NCBI GenBank assembly: GCA_977017575.1
Contig: CDRNVI010000044.1
Span: forward strand, 186,001 to 250,000
Reading direction: 5' to 3'
DNA length: 64,000 nucleotides
Source of the DNA: Paramoeba atlantica
Taxonomy: Eukaryota > Discosea
Both the position numbers and the translations under genes were made by a program. Below are positions 1-9,835 of the stretch, piece by piece; within the stretch, counting starts at the first letter, position 1; every line of letters begins with the position of its first letter. The notes below the pieces were generated by a model, which had not been told where the DNA came from, searched no databases, and saw nothing but the letters and a program-made list of their open reading frames with translations.

Positions 1-41
1 TGGGAGTTACTCCCATCCAACGTTACTCCGAGTAACGTTGG
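1..41. repeat. Two adjacent perfect hairpins before the carrier gene
   Basis: Bases 1-15 form a 6-bp stem (TGGGAG/CTCCCA) with a 3-base loop. Bases 17-41 form an 11-bp perfect stem (CCAACGTTACT/AGTAACGTTGG) with loop CCG. They lie 30 bases before the carrier start codon. They could be a 5' UTR structure or the end of an inverted-repeat element cut by the window edge. Confidence 0.6.
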
Positions 42-71
42 AATACAAGACAGAGATCTCGCGGCTGCACC

Positions 72-1025
72 ATGAATAACAACGAAGTATCTTTCAGTTC
101 CGATGTCGTTGCCTCCGCGTTATCCGGTATATTAGCCGTGATTCCTCTTCATCCGTTCGATACAATTAAAGCGCGAAGTATGTCATGCCAAGTTTCTTCG
201 TTTACATTATCTCAAATGATACATAGACTCTGGCAAGAGGAAGGCTTGAAGGGCTTTTACCGTGGCTTTGGTATCGCAGCTTGTGGGAGTGCTCCGGGTG
301 TATGCTTGTACTTGTCAACCTACGAAATATGCCGTCGAACTCTTTTGGAGTATTCACATACTGATTGTAGTCTACAATCATCCCGGTCTGTATACCAGAC
401 ACATTATGCCAACGCCCTTGCGATCTCACTCGCAAGCGGATGTTTTGCTGAAGCGATTAGTTGTGTATTATGGGTACCTGTTGATGTTCTTAAGGAAAGG
501 CTACAGTGTCAAACACGCGACACGAAATACGGCTACCGGAGCTCGTGGAACGCTCTCTGTACGTGCATCAAGGCAGAGGGCATCGTCGGTCTTTATAGAG
601 GATATTGGTCAACTTTACTTTGCTACGCACCAACTTCAGCTCTTTATTTTGCATTTTACGAGACGTTGCAAACCCTTTTTAACGCGAATGATGACCCGTG
701 TAAGAGCTTTGCATCAAACATGAGAAGTGCTTTGGTAGCGAATGCTTTAGCATCGGGAATCACTTGTCCTTTGGATGTTATCAAGATTCGGCTACAAATT
801 CAGAGAACCCATCTTCTAGATGGCCGCGGACAAGTGGTACTTTCACAACAGTTTAAGTTCAAATATTCAGGAATTTTCAATGCCCTTCTATCAGTGATGC
901 ATGAAGAAGGATTCAAAAGATTATATCGCGGCTGGTATGCTCGGGTGTTATTTTCGGCTCCGAATGCCGCCCTTACAATGTCCATCTTTCAAAAATTGAG
1001 AACGACTTTTCATAATCAGGCTTAA
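72..1025 (+). CDS. Mitochondrial carrier family (SLC25) protein, substrate unknown
   Basis: A 317-residue protein of normal length for a mitochondrial carrier, an inner-membrane transporter of metabolites or cofactors. The threefold repeat is visible. Each repeat starts with a Px[D/E]xx[K/R] signature: HPFDTIKAR near residue 28, VPVDVLKERLQ near 138, and CPLDVIKIRLQ near 236. Each is followed by a G-[FL]-YRG type motif (GFYRG, GLYRG, RLYRG). The second signature, with VPVD in place of the usual YPLD, is found in mitoferrin-like and S-adenosylmethionine-carrier-like groups, but this is not enough to assign a substrate. The start is the ATG at 72. There are no frameshifts. The family is certain; the substrate is not readable from sequence alone. 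Confidence 0.93.
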   Translation: MNNNEVSFSSDVVASALSGILAVIPLHPFDTIKARSMSCQVSSFTLSQMIHRLWQEEGLKGFYRGFGIAACGSAPGVCLYLSTYEICRRTLLEYSHTDCSLQSSRSVYQTHYANALAISLASGCFAEAISCVLWVPVDVLKERLQCQTRDTKYGYRSSWNALCTCIKAEGIVGLYRGYWSTLLCYAPTSALYFAFYETLQTLFNANDDPCKSFASNMRSALVANALASGITCPLDVIKIRLQIQRTHLLDGRGQVVLSQQFKFKYSGIFNALLSVMHEEGFKRLYRGWYARVLFSAPNAALTMSIFQKLRTTFHNQA

Positions 1026-1190
1026 TATACGACCCAGTGTAAAACACGCGATTGCCCCCGAGACAGATTTTTACTCGTGCCATGTCTTTCATTCAGTCAG
1101 AAATTCGATACAGCTTAGATGAACCACCTTAGATTTTTGAACCACCTTAGATTCGACCCGCTTTAGATTTGTCCGATCCACTTTACATTT
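1026..1190. repeat. Gap with degenerate ~22-bp tandem repeats
   Basis: No gene is visible. From about 1117 to 1188 a unit like GAACCACCTTAGATTT recurs three to four times with decay (ACCACCTTAGATT occurs twice exactly, then CCCGCTTTAGATT and TCCACTTTACATT). The repeats run directly into the inverted-repeat element at 1191. Confidence 0.5.
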
Positions 1191-1340
1191 GAGGGGCTGC
1201 GAGTATGATCTCACGCGATCTCTTTTTGAGGTCGTCGAACCACCCTCCCGAGCCAAATCCGCTCGCGAAAGATCTCGCGTCATCTCACTGATCTCGCGTG
1301 ATCTCACGTGATCTCGCCCTGGGCCTCACCCGCAGCCCCT
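1191..1340. mobile_element. Short inverted-repeat element (MITE-like), 150 bp
   Basis: The left end reads GAGGGGCTGCGAGT and the right end is its inverted partner (ACCCGCAGCCCCT), giving about 12-14 bp of terminal inverted repeat. The inside is packed with GATCTCACG/GATCTCGCG motifs in direct and inverted order. The same end and subterminal motifs recur at 37387-37454. There is no coding capacity. I could not define a clear target-site duplication for this copy. Confidence 0.5.
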
Positions 1341-1916
1341 GATTAGTATGACCCATAAATTATTATTTGAACTATGAGCTCAATGAAAATTTTCTCACTA
1401 AACCGCCGGTGAGGAGCCTAGCGTGTCACCCTTGAGAGAAGATGGCAACTTGCCAAAGGAGGCACAACCTCCTGAGGGGGGCAGCGTTTTCAAGAACCCG
1501 GTATACTTCACTTCACTGCACCTCGGGGCAGATTTTGTTATAAAATTTGTTAGAATGATTGGCAGATGGGAGCAAGCGCCGATTGAACTTTATTAATCCT
1601 GGGCAGCGTTCCCCCTGACGACGACTAATGGCGTGCAATATCTTAAAATCTATTATTTGACCATTTGGCATACATGGGGTATTGAAAACCAGTACCTAAA
1701 AAATACCTTTTTTGGGGTACATCTTTATGTCACTTGACCCAGACTTTTTATACTTCCTGCAATGCTGCGCTATTTTTCAATGCTCAATTTTATAGTTTTT
1801 TAGATCTACTCAACTCAAGTGTCGAGTAGATCTAAAAAGTATAAAAAGTATCTAAAAGAGTATAAAAATTACAACGAAAATAAGAATTTATAAATTAAAA
1901 TTTATTTATATTACCG
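1341..1916. other. Gene-free stretch with one strong hairpin
   Basis: No credible reading frame. The main structure is an inverted repeat at 1797-1838 with a 15-bp perfect stem (TTTTTAGATCTACTC and its complement) and a 12-base loop. AAAAAGTAT-type repeats follow. The flanks are AT-rich. Confidence 0.5.
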
Positions 1917-2760
1917 CCCCCCCCTATTTACTATTTAGTACCTTGCCCGCCCTATTTAGTGTCTAATTTCAAAGCTTCGTAGAAATTGGGGCCGCGAATT
2001 TTTTTGTACAACCCCTTTTACGAAAACTGGGACCAACCTTGAAAGAGCTGCGAGACTTGTTTTTAGTTAATTGTTTTTCAGGCATACTCAGATTACCAGA
2101 GAACACCGGAAAAATAGTGCCGAAGCGCAAGGAAATGGACCATTGTCGCTTGGGTTAGACGCAAAGCCTTTAGAAGCGGTAGGGGAAATAAAGGGTCTTA
2201 ACTCCGATGTATCGTGCGGAGCTGATGACGATACCAGCCTTGACTCTTTGTCCCCTGAAAAGGAAGCACCCGTTCCACAATTAATTTCAGGTCCAAGTGA
2301 CGAACAACTGAAGTCCTTGGAGAAACAAATCAATGCCAAGAATGCAATTTATCAAGAGGCTGCGTAACAAACTCTGCAAGACTAAACGAAAGGTTAGAAG
2401 TCTTGAAAAGCGTTGAGCTAAGAGTGTGGGGGATTTCATGGAGGCCGAAGCGCGGAGAACAGAATTAGAACTCAAAGTACAATTATTTAAGGAAGACAAT
2501 GCAAACGCTCGCGCGGAGTGTCAGAATCAAAAACGTTTCACTAAATTAATAAACGAGAGGCAAAAAACAAGGTAGTTGTAGGTGAACCATCAGCTGGTTC
2601 GTTTCGAAAGTTTTCGAGAGTAGTTTCGGCATCAATCGTTCAAGAATCGTTCATTTTTTTCATTTTTTATCAATTTTTCACGTCTTTTTCATTGGTCTTT
2701 CCTCTCCCCTACTTAGTGTTTAATTTTGCCCAATTCTACTAAACACTAAATAGGGGGGGG
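1917..2760. mobile_element. 844-bp element with C8-tract terminal inverted repeats
   Basis: The left end (1917-1940) reads CCCCCCCCTATTTA then CTATTTAGTA. The right end (2737-2760) is its inverted copy, matching 22 of 24 bases. A further CTATTTAGTGT-like copy sits just inside each end. Between the ends lie only short coiled-coil-like reading frames (2071-2367 and 2438-2574). This is the arrangement of a small or deleted DNA transposon. The family is not recognised, no transposase motif is visible, and no clear target-site duplication is seen. Confidence 0.5.
2071..2574 (+). pseudogene. Broken coding remnant, coiled-coil-like, inside the C8-ended element
   Basis: The first frame (2071-2367) gives about 98 residues, acidic and Ser-rich, then a Lys/Glu helix (DEQLKSLEKQINAKN). 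It has no ATG and begins at TTGTTTTTCAG, which looks like a 3' splice acceptor (AG at 2080-2081). After the stop at 2365-2367 coding character resumes in another frame near 2426, with a helical stretch starting MEAEARRTELELKVQ and ending at 2574. Either the gene is decayed or a short intron lies between. No homologue is recognised. Its position between inverted ends suggests captured or element-borne sequence. Confidence 0.35.
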
Positions 2761-3320
2761 ATAAATTACTATACCCCCCCTGTTTATGAGTTCCCCCAAT
2801 TCTGGTACGTTTATGATTTCCTTTTTCTAAGGCGAATGTCTTTGTACACACTTTTCGCGAAGCGATTTTTGCACGGAACAAAAAGTCATAAAATTTCCAA
2901 CAACCGTAGGTCGGGCTGCTCTACGGACTCGCTTACTCAGCGGATAATCTTTTAAGCGCCCGTATCATTGCCACGGAGAACCCGCGGCGCGAAGCGCCGT
3001 GGGACATACCTTAACCGAGTACAGCGAGTACGTACCGAGTACGTACTCGCTTGTACTCGCCGTACACGAGTACATACTCGCTGTACTCGGCTAAGGCTCA
3101 CATGTCTTTACGACTACTAAAATGAAACCATGATCTCGAATCAACTCTCAAAGCTCTGTTAAGTGTTTTGCACTGTTTTTTACTTGTATCACACTCATTC
3201 ACACTTAGTACATACAAAAAAATGTACATATAAAAAAATTGTAATATGTAATTGTAAAAAAAATTATGATATGTATAAAAAAATATTTATCGAAGCATAC
3301 TACTGAATTCATTTTATCTC
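2761..3320. other. Gene-free stretch with two strong palindromes, then AT-rich DNA
   Basis: A GC-rich hairpin at 2981-3003 pairs CCCGCGGCGC with GCGCCGTGGG over loop GAA (9 of 10 pairs). A larger one at 3015-3090 is built from CGAGTAC/GTACTCG units; its outer arms (3015-3035 and 3070-3090) match in 20 of 21 positions. From 3180 to 3300 the DNA is A/T-rich with poly-A runs. No coding signal. Confidence 0.55.
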
Positions 3321-3323
3321 CCT

Positions 3324-5603
3324 GTCAAATACGGAATAGCTGTCGACACAGGGATTGACAGGGTAAAATCGGAGCACGTAATAATTAGTGTGCTCTACGT
3401 ACGTGAAAAAGAGTACGTCCTACCACCATTGTATTCTCCCAAACATCGAGCCTACGATGGGCTTACGATGAGTGCTCAACTTATACAATCTTTAAAAAAC
3501 AGTCTTGGAGAAAGCCGTGTGCTCAATTTGAAATTTTTGATGGTGGATGGCAGTGCGGTAAACCATGTTGCGCGTGGTCACTGCGAGGGATTCCTCAAAG
3601 TTTATATGACAAAATTTCACCGGTTGGACGGGACGACGAGGAAGCCTTAGCGCGTGGTATTTCAATACACGTTCCTTGCATCACACTTTTATCATGTATT
3701 GGGCATATGCTTAATAACGTATGCAAAAGTACATTAAAGTCGTACGAAGACCACTTGGCGTATTGTTGCTTCCGTTCATGAAATGCGAACTGCGGCTGCA
3801 CGAGGCACTGTTACTATCATGCAGAAGGACGAAACTTGCTTTTCTAAGCCAAAAAAGGGGGGTAATAACCGACCAGCCCGCATTCGCCAGGGGGGATCAA
3901 CCTGGGCAAACGTCCTGACACAGACCTCTCGTTCTCGGAAAGCTGGGCAGATATTTGTAAGCACGCTGGAAGACCGCCGTAGTTCCTCGACTAATGACCC
4001 TGTGTTTGAACTGGCCGCAAGCGAACGTACCATTGTTCACACGGATGGATGGAGAGGCAGCAATGCCTTGGGCAACAGACTCAACTATGGAACAGTAAAC
4101 CATCGCCGTCACTGGGTTGATCCTGTCACCGGGGTGCACACTCAGACTGCTGAGCGCATGAACGGAATGTTGAAAAAAGAAGTCCGCATGCAGGGCAACG
4201 GCACACTTGGTAGTGGAGTAGAAGCGCGAGACAACCGGTTGAAGTTCGCCGGAGAAGTTGTAAACGGCAAGCTGAAAAGAGGAGAACAAGACGGTCATGC
4301 CCTCCGTCGCCTGTTTCAAGACGTGAAGTGGTATTGCGAGAACGTGGAAATCGTTCTAGAATAAGTTTAAGCTAGCGTTTAAGATAACTCGAAGAGAGGT
4401 TTAAGGTGCTATAAATTTTATAAAAGTCAATATGACCAGTCAATATGAGATTTTTCTGAAAGTGTGAAATAATGCTTGACTTTGACCAATTATCCTACCG
4501 CTTGGCTCCTGAATTTAGAGTCGCAGCTGATGTGCTGCTTGAACAAACTAAATAGCGTGGTTCCTATCGAAATTGAAGAATTGTGTTCCAAGCTTGACGA
4601 GGTTCGAACGTTTGATGCAAAACACCGATTGTTTGAAAAGCACACTCCTCTCATATTGAAGGCTATCGAAAAGGTGAGAGCAACTCGGGTTGTGGTGACT
4701 CCGAAGCTGGGAGGCGTAACAAGATGGTGCGTGGACAAATTTACGTGCATGGATTTCTTGTCTAAAAATACATGAAATTAGTTGAAGCCTATGTTGTCGC
4801 TGAATGTGGGAAGGGCAAGCGAGCTTCAAAGTCCATGCTTCGCCTCGAAAAACTCTTAAACAGATACGGAGCTCTCACATTGCAGAAGCAGAGCGAATCC
4901 TTTTTAGAAGACTGTCGCATTCTTCATGAAAGTCTGATGAAATTTTCGGATCTTGTCGGATATCCCATGGCGACACATGTTGCTCCAACGTTGGAACGGT
5001 TGTTTGAGTATGGGCAGATGGAGGAAGCTCCGGAAGGTATGAATGATGCTCTAAGACACCATCAACGACGGTTAGAAAAAAATCATAATATGAATTTTTG
5101 GAAGCATGTTATGTGGTTTAGTCCTAAGTGGATTGTTCAATTTGCACCTCCATGTAACTGTCCACCAATTTTGGTTGACTTGGCGAATAACTTGTTTGTT
5201 ACTAGCTCTTCTCATTGCAACACGATTTTTTCAATATCGGAGGACGAGTGGAATGATTATGCGAGCTGCACTGACTATGGGTGGGATCCGCTTCAGCATG
5301 TAAACGAAAATGATTGGTGGATGAGCGTGGGACGCGACATGTTCCCCCAAGTTTTTCTTGGGGCGCAGCATTACATATGGACACCTCCACTAGTCACCAA
5401 GTGCGACTCTTGGTTCAGTCCTCGGGCATATGTATAACTCACGACAAGCTTCGCTCTCTTCGCAAGTCATCGCGGAGCAGGTTTTCATTCGTGGGAATGT
5501 TGACAAGCCGGACTATGTATTCTCAATGGAAAGCGAATCAGAAGATACTGGATTCGAAATAGAAAGTGATTCAGCGGAAAGCAGCGAAGCTGATGTAGCG
5601 TAA
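3324..5603 (+). mobile_element. Decayed hAT-type DNA transposon (transposase remnant)
   Basis: Pieces of a hAT transposase lie in order but in different frames. Residues around 3324-3600 include MVDGSAVNH, resembling the second catalytic Asp region. At 3640-3760 another frame gives PCITLLSCIGHMLNN, the conserved C..H.LN motif. At 4476-4770 there is a TPKLGGVTRW motif, and 4772-5437 continues with FWKHVMWFSP. The C-terminal part (NDWWMSVGRDMFP, then DSWFS) passes into another frame that ends acidic at 5603. Frame changes occur near 3600, 4770 and 5420, and a Merlin-type transposase interrupts it at about 3740-4440. The N-terminal zinc finger is not found. CAGGG-type sequence near 3351 and CAGGGATCAGCGACCCTG near 5692 could be remnants of hAT ends, but are not proven. 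Confidence 0.6.
3783..4364 (+). CDS. ISXO2/Merlin-type DDE transposase, probably N-terminally truncated, inserted in the hAT remnant
   Basis: About 193 residues match the DDE domain shared by bacterial IS1595/ISXO2 elements and eukaryotic Merlin transposons. The first Asp lies in IMQKDETCF near residue 15. It is followed by a Lys/Gly-rich stretch and GSTWANV. The second Asp is in HTDGWRGSNAL near 81. Then comes the family hallmark VNHRRHWVDPVTGVHTQTAE, carrying the final acidic residue, and MNGMLKK. The frame is open upstream to about 3738, so coding may start earlier. Full transposases are near 250-300 residues, so the N-terminal zinc-binding region is probably missing. All three acidic residues are present. 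Terminal repeats and a duplicated target were not identified. Confidence 0.7.
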   Translation: MRTAAARGTVTIMQKDETCFSKPKKGGNNRPARIRQGGSTWANVLTQTSRSRKAGQIFVSTLEDRRSSSTNDPVFELAASERTIVHTDGWRGSNALGNRLNYGTVNHRRHWVDPVTGVHTQTAERMNGMLKKEVRMQGNGTLGSGVEARDNRLKFAGEVVNGKLKRGEQDGHALRRLFQDVKWYCENVEIVLE

Positions 5604-6767
5604 GAAATGTTCTTATTTGTAGTGTTCTTATTTGTAGTATTCAGATGTCATAAGTTCTTTAGTCATTTTTAGTGCAATTTTGTAGTAAGTAGCCAGGGAT
5701 CAGCGACCCTGCGTATGATTTTTAGAGCACACATCCACAGCTCTGTTTCTTTATCCCCTCATCTTATCCAAGGGTTTCTGTGGTTTACCCTAGTGTCGCG
5801 AACACGTAATGTACGGGATTGAGAACCGGTGATTGTACATGTGTACAATATGTGTATAAGCTCACACATTAAAACATTCATAAATCTAAAATCTAATTAA
5901 CTTAGTGAGGTTTCTATTTTATTACATGATATTACCATGCTATGCTAGTGGCGGTACTAAAATCTCCTGGTCATCACCCTTTGTGGTTCATTGTGTTCAT
6001 TGGTTCGTGAACCATCAAGATATACTGCATCCCTAAAAGATACTGCATCCCTTGTGATATACGAGATCGTTAGAATAGCTACTCATATAAAAAAGGGCTG
6101 TGTCCAACCCGATTCCCCTAGATTTCCAAAGCTAAGAGGTCGACATCAAAATTTATTTTTTGCGAGTACATGCGACGTGATATACAACACTTTAGCTGAT
6201 AGGACGAACCAATTTGTTTCGCTGTAAGGATGGCTTGCGGGTAAAAGAGGATGGTAATTATGAGATGGTAACGATAAATATTTGCTTAAGCGCCCATAGA
6301 GTAATGGAGGGAGGACTCAGGTACAAAAGGCTGATCTGCACTTTCAAGAGAAAAATCTTCTAGATACATTTCTTCGCCAGAATCTACAGCAGTACTTTCA
6401 CCGAAGAACTCGATAGAGCGTCTCGGGGACGTAGGACGTTTCGGGGACAGAAATAATGAACTTCAGTAAAATCTGAAAGGATATGACTCTCAAAAAAACT
6501 ATAATGTTTTGCAAAAAAGTGCCAAAGGTCATTCATAAAAATTAATGAGAGCGGACGTATCTGCGGAATCGCTTCTTTTAGTAAATATTGGAACTCGTCA
6601 TGGTTTTGACTTCATTGGTCTCATTGTTTATCGCAGAGCTGAGTGATGACATGATATGTTATCAGGGTGGTGATACCACCCTCGCTAGAAAGAACTCTCC
6701 TCTAAGTTTATTGTAACAGATAATTGTATGGTCATATTCGTGTTGTTATATTCCTGTCCGTATAGTT
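5604..6767. other. Gene-free stretch
   Basis: No reading frame with protein-like features. A 78-codon frame at 5991-6227 has no recognisable features. An 8-bp perfect hairpin (AGGGTGGT/ACCACCCT, loop GAT) lies at 6664-6682. Confidence 0.5.
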
Positions 6768-6847
6768 CCTGATGAACATACATCCTGATGAACATACATC
6801 CTGATGAACATACATCCTGATGAACATACATCCTGATGAACATACAT
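6768..6847. repeat. 16-bp tandem repeat, five exact copies
   Basis: CCTGATGAACATACAT is repeated five times without a mismatch. Such purity suggests a young, slippage-prone minisatellite. It lies about 160 bp before the IPI1-like start codon. Confidence 0.9.
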
Positions 6848-6921
6848 GTATAGCTCTATCTCGATCGATATGTTTTCGCACAGTTCTGCGTGACCCTTTT
6901 CATGTTGTTCCTAGTGGCTTA

Positions 6922-6971
6922 CACAGTTCAGACTACACCTGTAAAACACAGTTCAGATCACACCTGTAAAA
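6922..6971. repeat. 25-bp direct duplication upstream of the IPI1-like gene
   Basis: CACAGTTCAGACTACACCTG followed by TAAAA is repeated immediately, differing only by a TC/CT swap. It ends 33 bases before the ATG at 7005, so it lies in the promoter or 5' UTR. Confidence 0.75.
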
Positions 6972-7004
6972 CAAATTTTGTTGTACTGTAAACATTTTTT
7001 CAAA

Positions 7005-8732
7005 ATGACAAAGGCAAAGCGGAAGAATGCAGATTTTACTTCGCGAAAGAGAAAAATAGGAAAAACGAAGCTTGCTCCAGCTACAGCAACGAAAATTGAA
7101 ATCTCATCTGTAAAGCTGCATTTGAAGGACCCCTTTTCGAATGTTGCACAAGATAGTCCAGAGTCTGAAAAGACGTGGAAATTCTATCTTGTGAATTTGC
7201 GGCACTATTCCTATAAAGTGCAGTTGCAAGCGCTTACTAACATTCAGCGTACTTTGGTAGAAGGGTTAGATGCTCCAGTTGACTCGTTGGAGTCCTACGA
7301 ACTTCTAAGCGCAATTTCCTCTCATTTTGTTCATGAGAATTCTAGTATTCGTCGAAAAGCGGGAGCTATATTTCGTTTCTTATGTCAATCAGACGGATGT
7401 AATGCACCAATTTTTGCAACTCTTGTGCAGTCTTTGATCCGGACTGCGTTGTCAGATGCGAACAGCTCGATTCGCCTAGATGGCGTCTTTCTTTTGGATA
7501 GTTGGTTACACTTCACTTTAGATCCCCTCTGTTCCTCACGGCATAATGAAGCGCTTCAATGTTTTTGTTCCAATGCTCCAACGCTGTTATCTCTGCTATT
7601 GGTCCACAGTATAGGTTTTGCTGAGAAAGGAACTTGGGCGACACTCCGGTGTTTGAATCTTTTATTAGGAGTTAACCGCTTAGAAATTTTAGCTCTCGAA
7701 AGGATAGGAGAGTTGTTACGAATCCTTTCTTCGCGTTTTTGCGCAGATAGGAGTATTCAGGAGGTACAGACACCAATACATGAACAGAGAAAATTGTCTA
7801 ACTCTGTACGGAATATCACATGGTACGAGCTTTTGCTACGATGTTATTCTCACGCTAGTCGTTTACTGATGATTGAGGAAAGCTTCAATAAATCATTGTC
7901 CAAAAGAGCAATCAGCATATGGGATGCACTGCTAGAGTCGTGCTCCTCTGTTTTCTTGATATTGGATTCGACAGCCAGTAAGGCTAGAACCGCCCTCACT
8001 TTCCAAGCTCTTTTAATCAGAAGAAGTAATGCCGGACACAATTCACATTCTACTAATGACGAATCTTTCTCCATTACATTTTACAATACCCATCTATTTG
8101 AATGGAATTTACAGCAATGCGATCTTCAGACTCACAACATTGAAGTTTGGGATTTATTATTGATGTTTCTTTACGTGCATATTATAGCTTTTCCGTCCCC
8201 GCGTTCACACGACTCAGACGGTGCACTTACATGCTCTACAATTTTCTGCCAAAAATTGTGTGATTTGTGTGACAGATGTGACGGAATTTTGATCGTTAGT
8301 AAAATATTGAGGTATTGCGAAGAAAGAGTATTGAGTGTATTTCGAGAATGGGATGTGAGACACAGTGAACTTCCTTTTGGCCAATATGAGCTTATGCTGT
8401 ACGTTATGATTCCCAAAATTTTGATTAAGGTAGCATCTGCAGTTGACATCTCCAATATTGAATCAACTTACGTAAGTGCATCAGTTGATGAGAGCTTGAT
8501 GCATACAATTTCCGCGGTTTGTCACAGTAGCCTCAATATACTACGAAATTTCATTGTGCGATTTTGTGTTCCACCCTTTTGTGCCTACAGTGGAAATGAA
8601 CCTGAGGGTGAACGATGTTTGATAAATGCGTCTGCTTATGCTATGAAGAAAAGTCTCAAAGAAAGTGAATCTTTATTCTGTTCACCCAAACTGCTAGGCA
8701 ATAATAATACATTTGCCGAGATTTTTGAATAA
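7005..8732 (+). CDS. IPI1: IPI1/TEX10-like pre-rRNA processing protein
   Basis: About 575 residues. The N-terminus has the IPI1/TEX10 signature: a basic stretch (KRKNADFTSRKRKIGK) followed by a T/S-containing segment leading to SVKLHL. It continues into helical, ARM/HEAT-like sequence (WKFYLVNLRHYSYKVQLQAL, then FVHENSSIRRKAGAIFRFL). In yeast and animals Ipi1/TEX10 belongs to the Rix1 complex with Ipi3/WDR18, which acts in ITS2 removal and late 60S maturation in nucleolus and nucleoplasm. An IPI3-like gene lies 24 kb downstream. The ATG at 7005 fits the conserved N-terminus better than the TTG-led extension at 6978. The C-terminal two thirds are divergent. Family assignment rests mainly on the first 150 residues. 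Confidence 0.7.
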   Translation: MTKAKRKNADFTSRKRKIGKTKLAPATATKIEISSVKLHLKDPFSNVAQDSPESEKTWKFYLVNLRHYSYKVQLQALTNIQRTLVEGLDAPVDSLESYELLSAISSHFVHENSSIRRKAGAIFRFLCQSDGCNAPIFATLVQSLIRTALSDANSSIRLDGVFLLDSWLHFTLDPLCSSRHNEALQCFCSNAPTLLSLLLVHSIGFAEKGTWATLRCLNLLLGVNRLEILALERIGELLRILSSRFCADRSIQEVQTPIHEQRKLSNSVRNITWYELLLRCYSHASRLLMIEESFNKSLSKRAISIWDALLESCSSVFLILDSTASKARTALTFQALLIRRSNAGHNSHSTNDESFSITFYNTHLFEWNLQQCDLQTHNIEVWDLLLMFLYVHIIAFPSPRSHDSDGALTCSTIFCQKLCDLCDRCDGILIVSKILRYCEERVLSVFREWDVRHSELPFGQYELMLYVMIPKILIKVASAVDISNIESTYVSASVDESLMHTISAVCHSSLNILRNFIVRFCVPPFCAYSGNEPEGERCLINASAYAMKKSLKESESLFCSPKLLGNNNTFAEIFE

Positions 8733-9835
8733 TTGTTACTCCCCCTCTAGGGCCGCACACGAGAGGAATGATTTTGTTGATTTTCTTTTTTTTTCAAAAT
8801 CCAGCTCCGGAAGTGGTAGAGCATAAAAATTACACCAAAATCCCTTATCTAGAACACCAAAGAAGGATATGAGGGTGTCAATATTTCTTTCGTATCCCCC
8901 TAAACTCCCTTCAGCTCCTCAACTACTTGAGCCGAATCTGAATCGCCGTCAGAATAATTAATATTTGATTCACTAACATCAAAAGATATGGTTCGCGCAC
9001 GGGGATACCGAAGAAGTCAGACTCGCCGACGCGTTTCTTAAATAATGAATTCAAGTGTTGTTTCAGAGAGGGTTTCAGTAGGGAACATTTGAGACTAACC
9101 GCTCAATCGCATCACACACACTGACTTTCACATATGCTTTCCCTTACTTCGTGCTTTGGCGAGGAGGTTGTACTGCTTTTCCAGAGTCAAGTATGCTCAA
9201 TTTATTACGTAGGAAAAATCTTTTTGAGAGATGAAGTTAATGTTGAGGGTAAGAACTGGGAATCACGAACAATTTTTTTTCCGAAAAATTGGAAAAGGTA
9301 TTTATAGAAATTAATGAGAATAGTCAAAGAAGCGTGTAAATAGTAAGTGTCTCCCCTTTTTTTACTTCAAGGGGATGAACCCCCTTTAAACTCTACAATA
9401 AGGCACCTCCTCTAAAATTAGTAGGGTAAGTTTGTTTGAACTAAGTGCTGTGGAATTTTGCAGACCTCAGTGCATAGACTTTGCGCGGCTTGTATAAGCT
9501 TTGCGCAGCTTGTATAAAGTATATGTAAATTATACTGGGGTAAATAGGGTAAAATATAAATAGATGATTACGATTTTTCCCCTCTCCTCTTTTACCTTCC
9601 TCTTTTTTTTCTCCTCTTTTACATTTCTCCTTTACTGACATTCGAAACATTTTATAATACAATATAGTGATGGTGATTTCAATATTACCCAGTTAACCAG
9701 ATGTTTGTTTTTCGTCGAATATGCCGAGACAATCGAAACTTGGACCTTACAGATTCGTGAAAACGTAATTGAAAAGATCCGTCAGACTTCAAAGATGGAG
9801 CTTCTATAGGGCCTGAAGTATTGTTTGATGAAAGA
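8733..9835. other. Gene-free stretch with a dispersed-repeat fragment and a short duplication
   Basis: No gene is visible. Bases 8793-8823 (TTTTCAAAATC, 8 bases, GAAGTGGTAGAGCAT) resemble 37180-37214, suggesting a shared dispersed repeat. The segment GTGGTAGAGCAT looks like a tRNA D-arm/A box, but no B box or cloverleaf follows. At about 9478-9518 a 20-bp unit (CTTTGCGCGGCTTGTATAAG) is directly duplicated with two changes. The 9560-9640 stretch is strongly pyrimidine-rich. Confidence 0.45.

Noticed and set aside
5991-6227. 78-codon + strand frame
   Set aside because: Composition is not protein-like, there is no recognised motif, and it lies in AT-rich gap DNA between a decayed transposon and a tandem repeat.
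8793-8830. tRNA gene suggested by GTGGTAGAGCAT
   Set aside because: No acceptor stem, anticodon arm or T-arm can be drawn around it, and no B box follows. No complete tRNA was found anywhere in the window.
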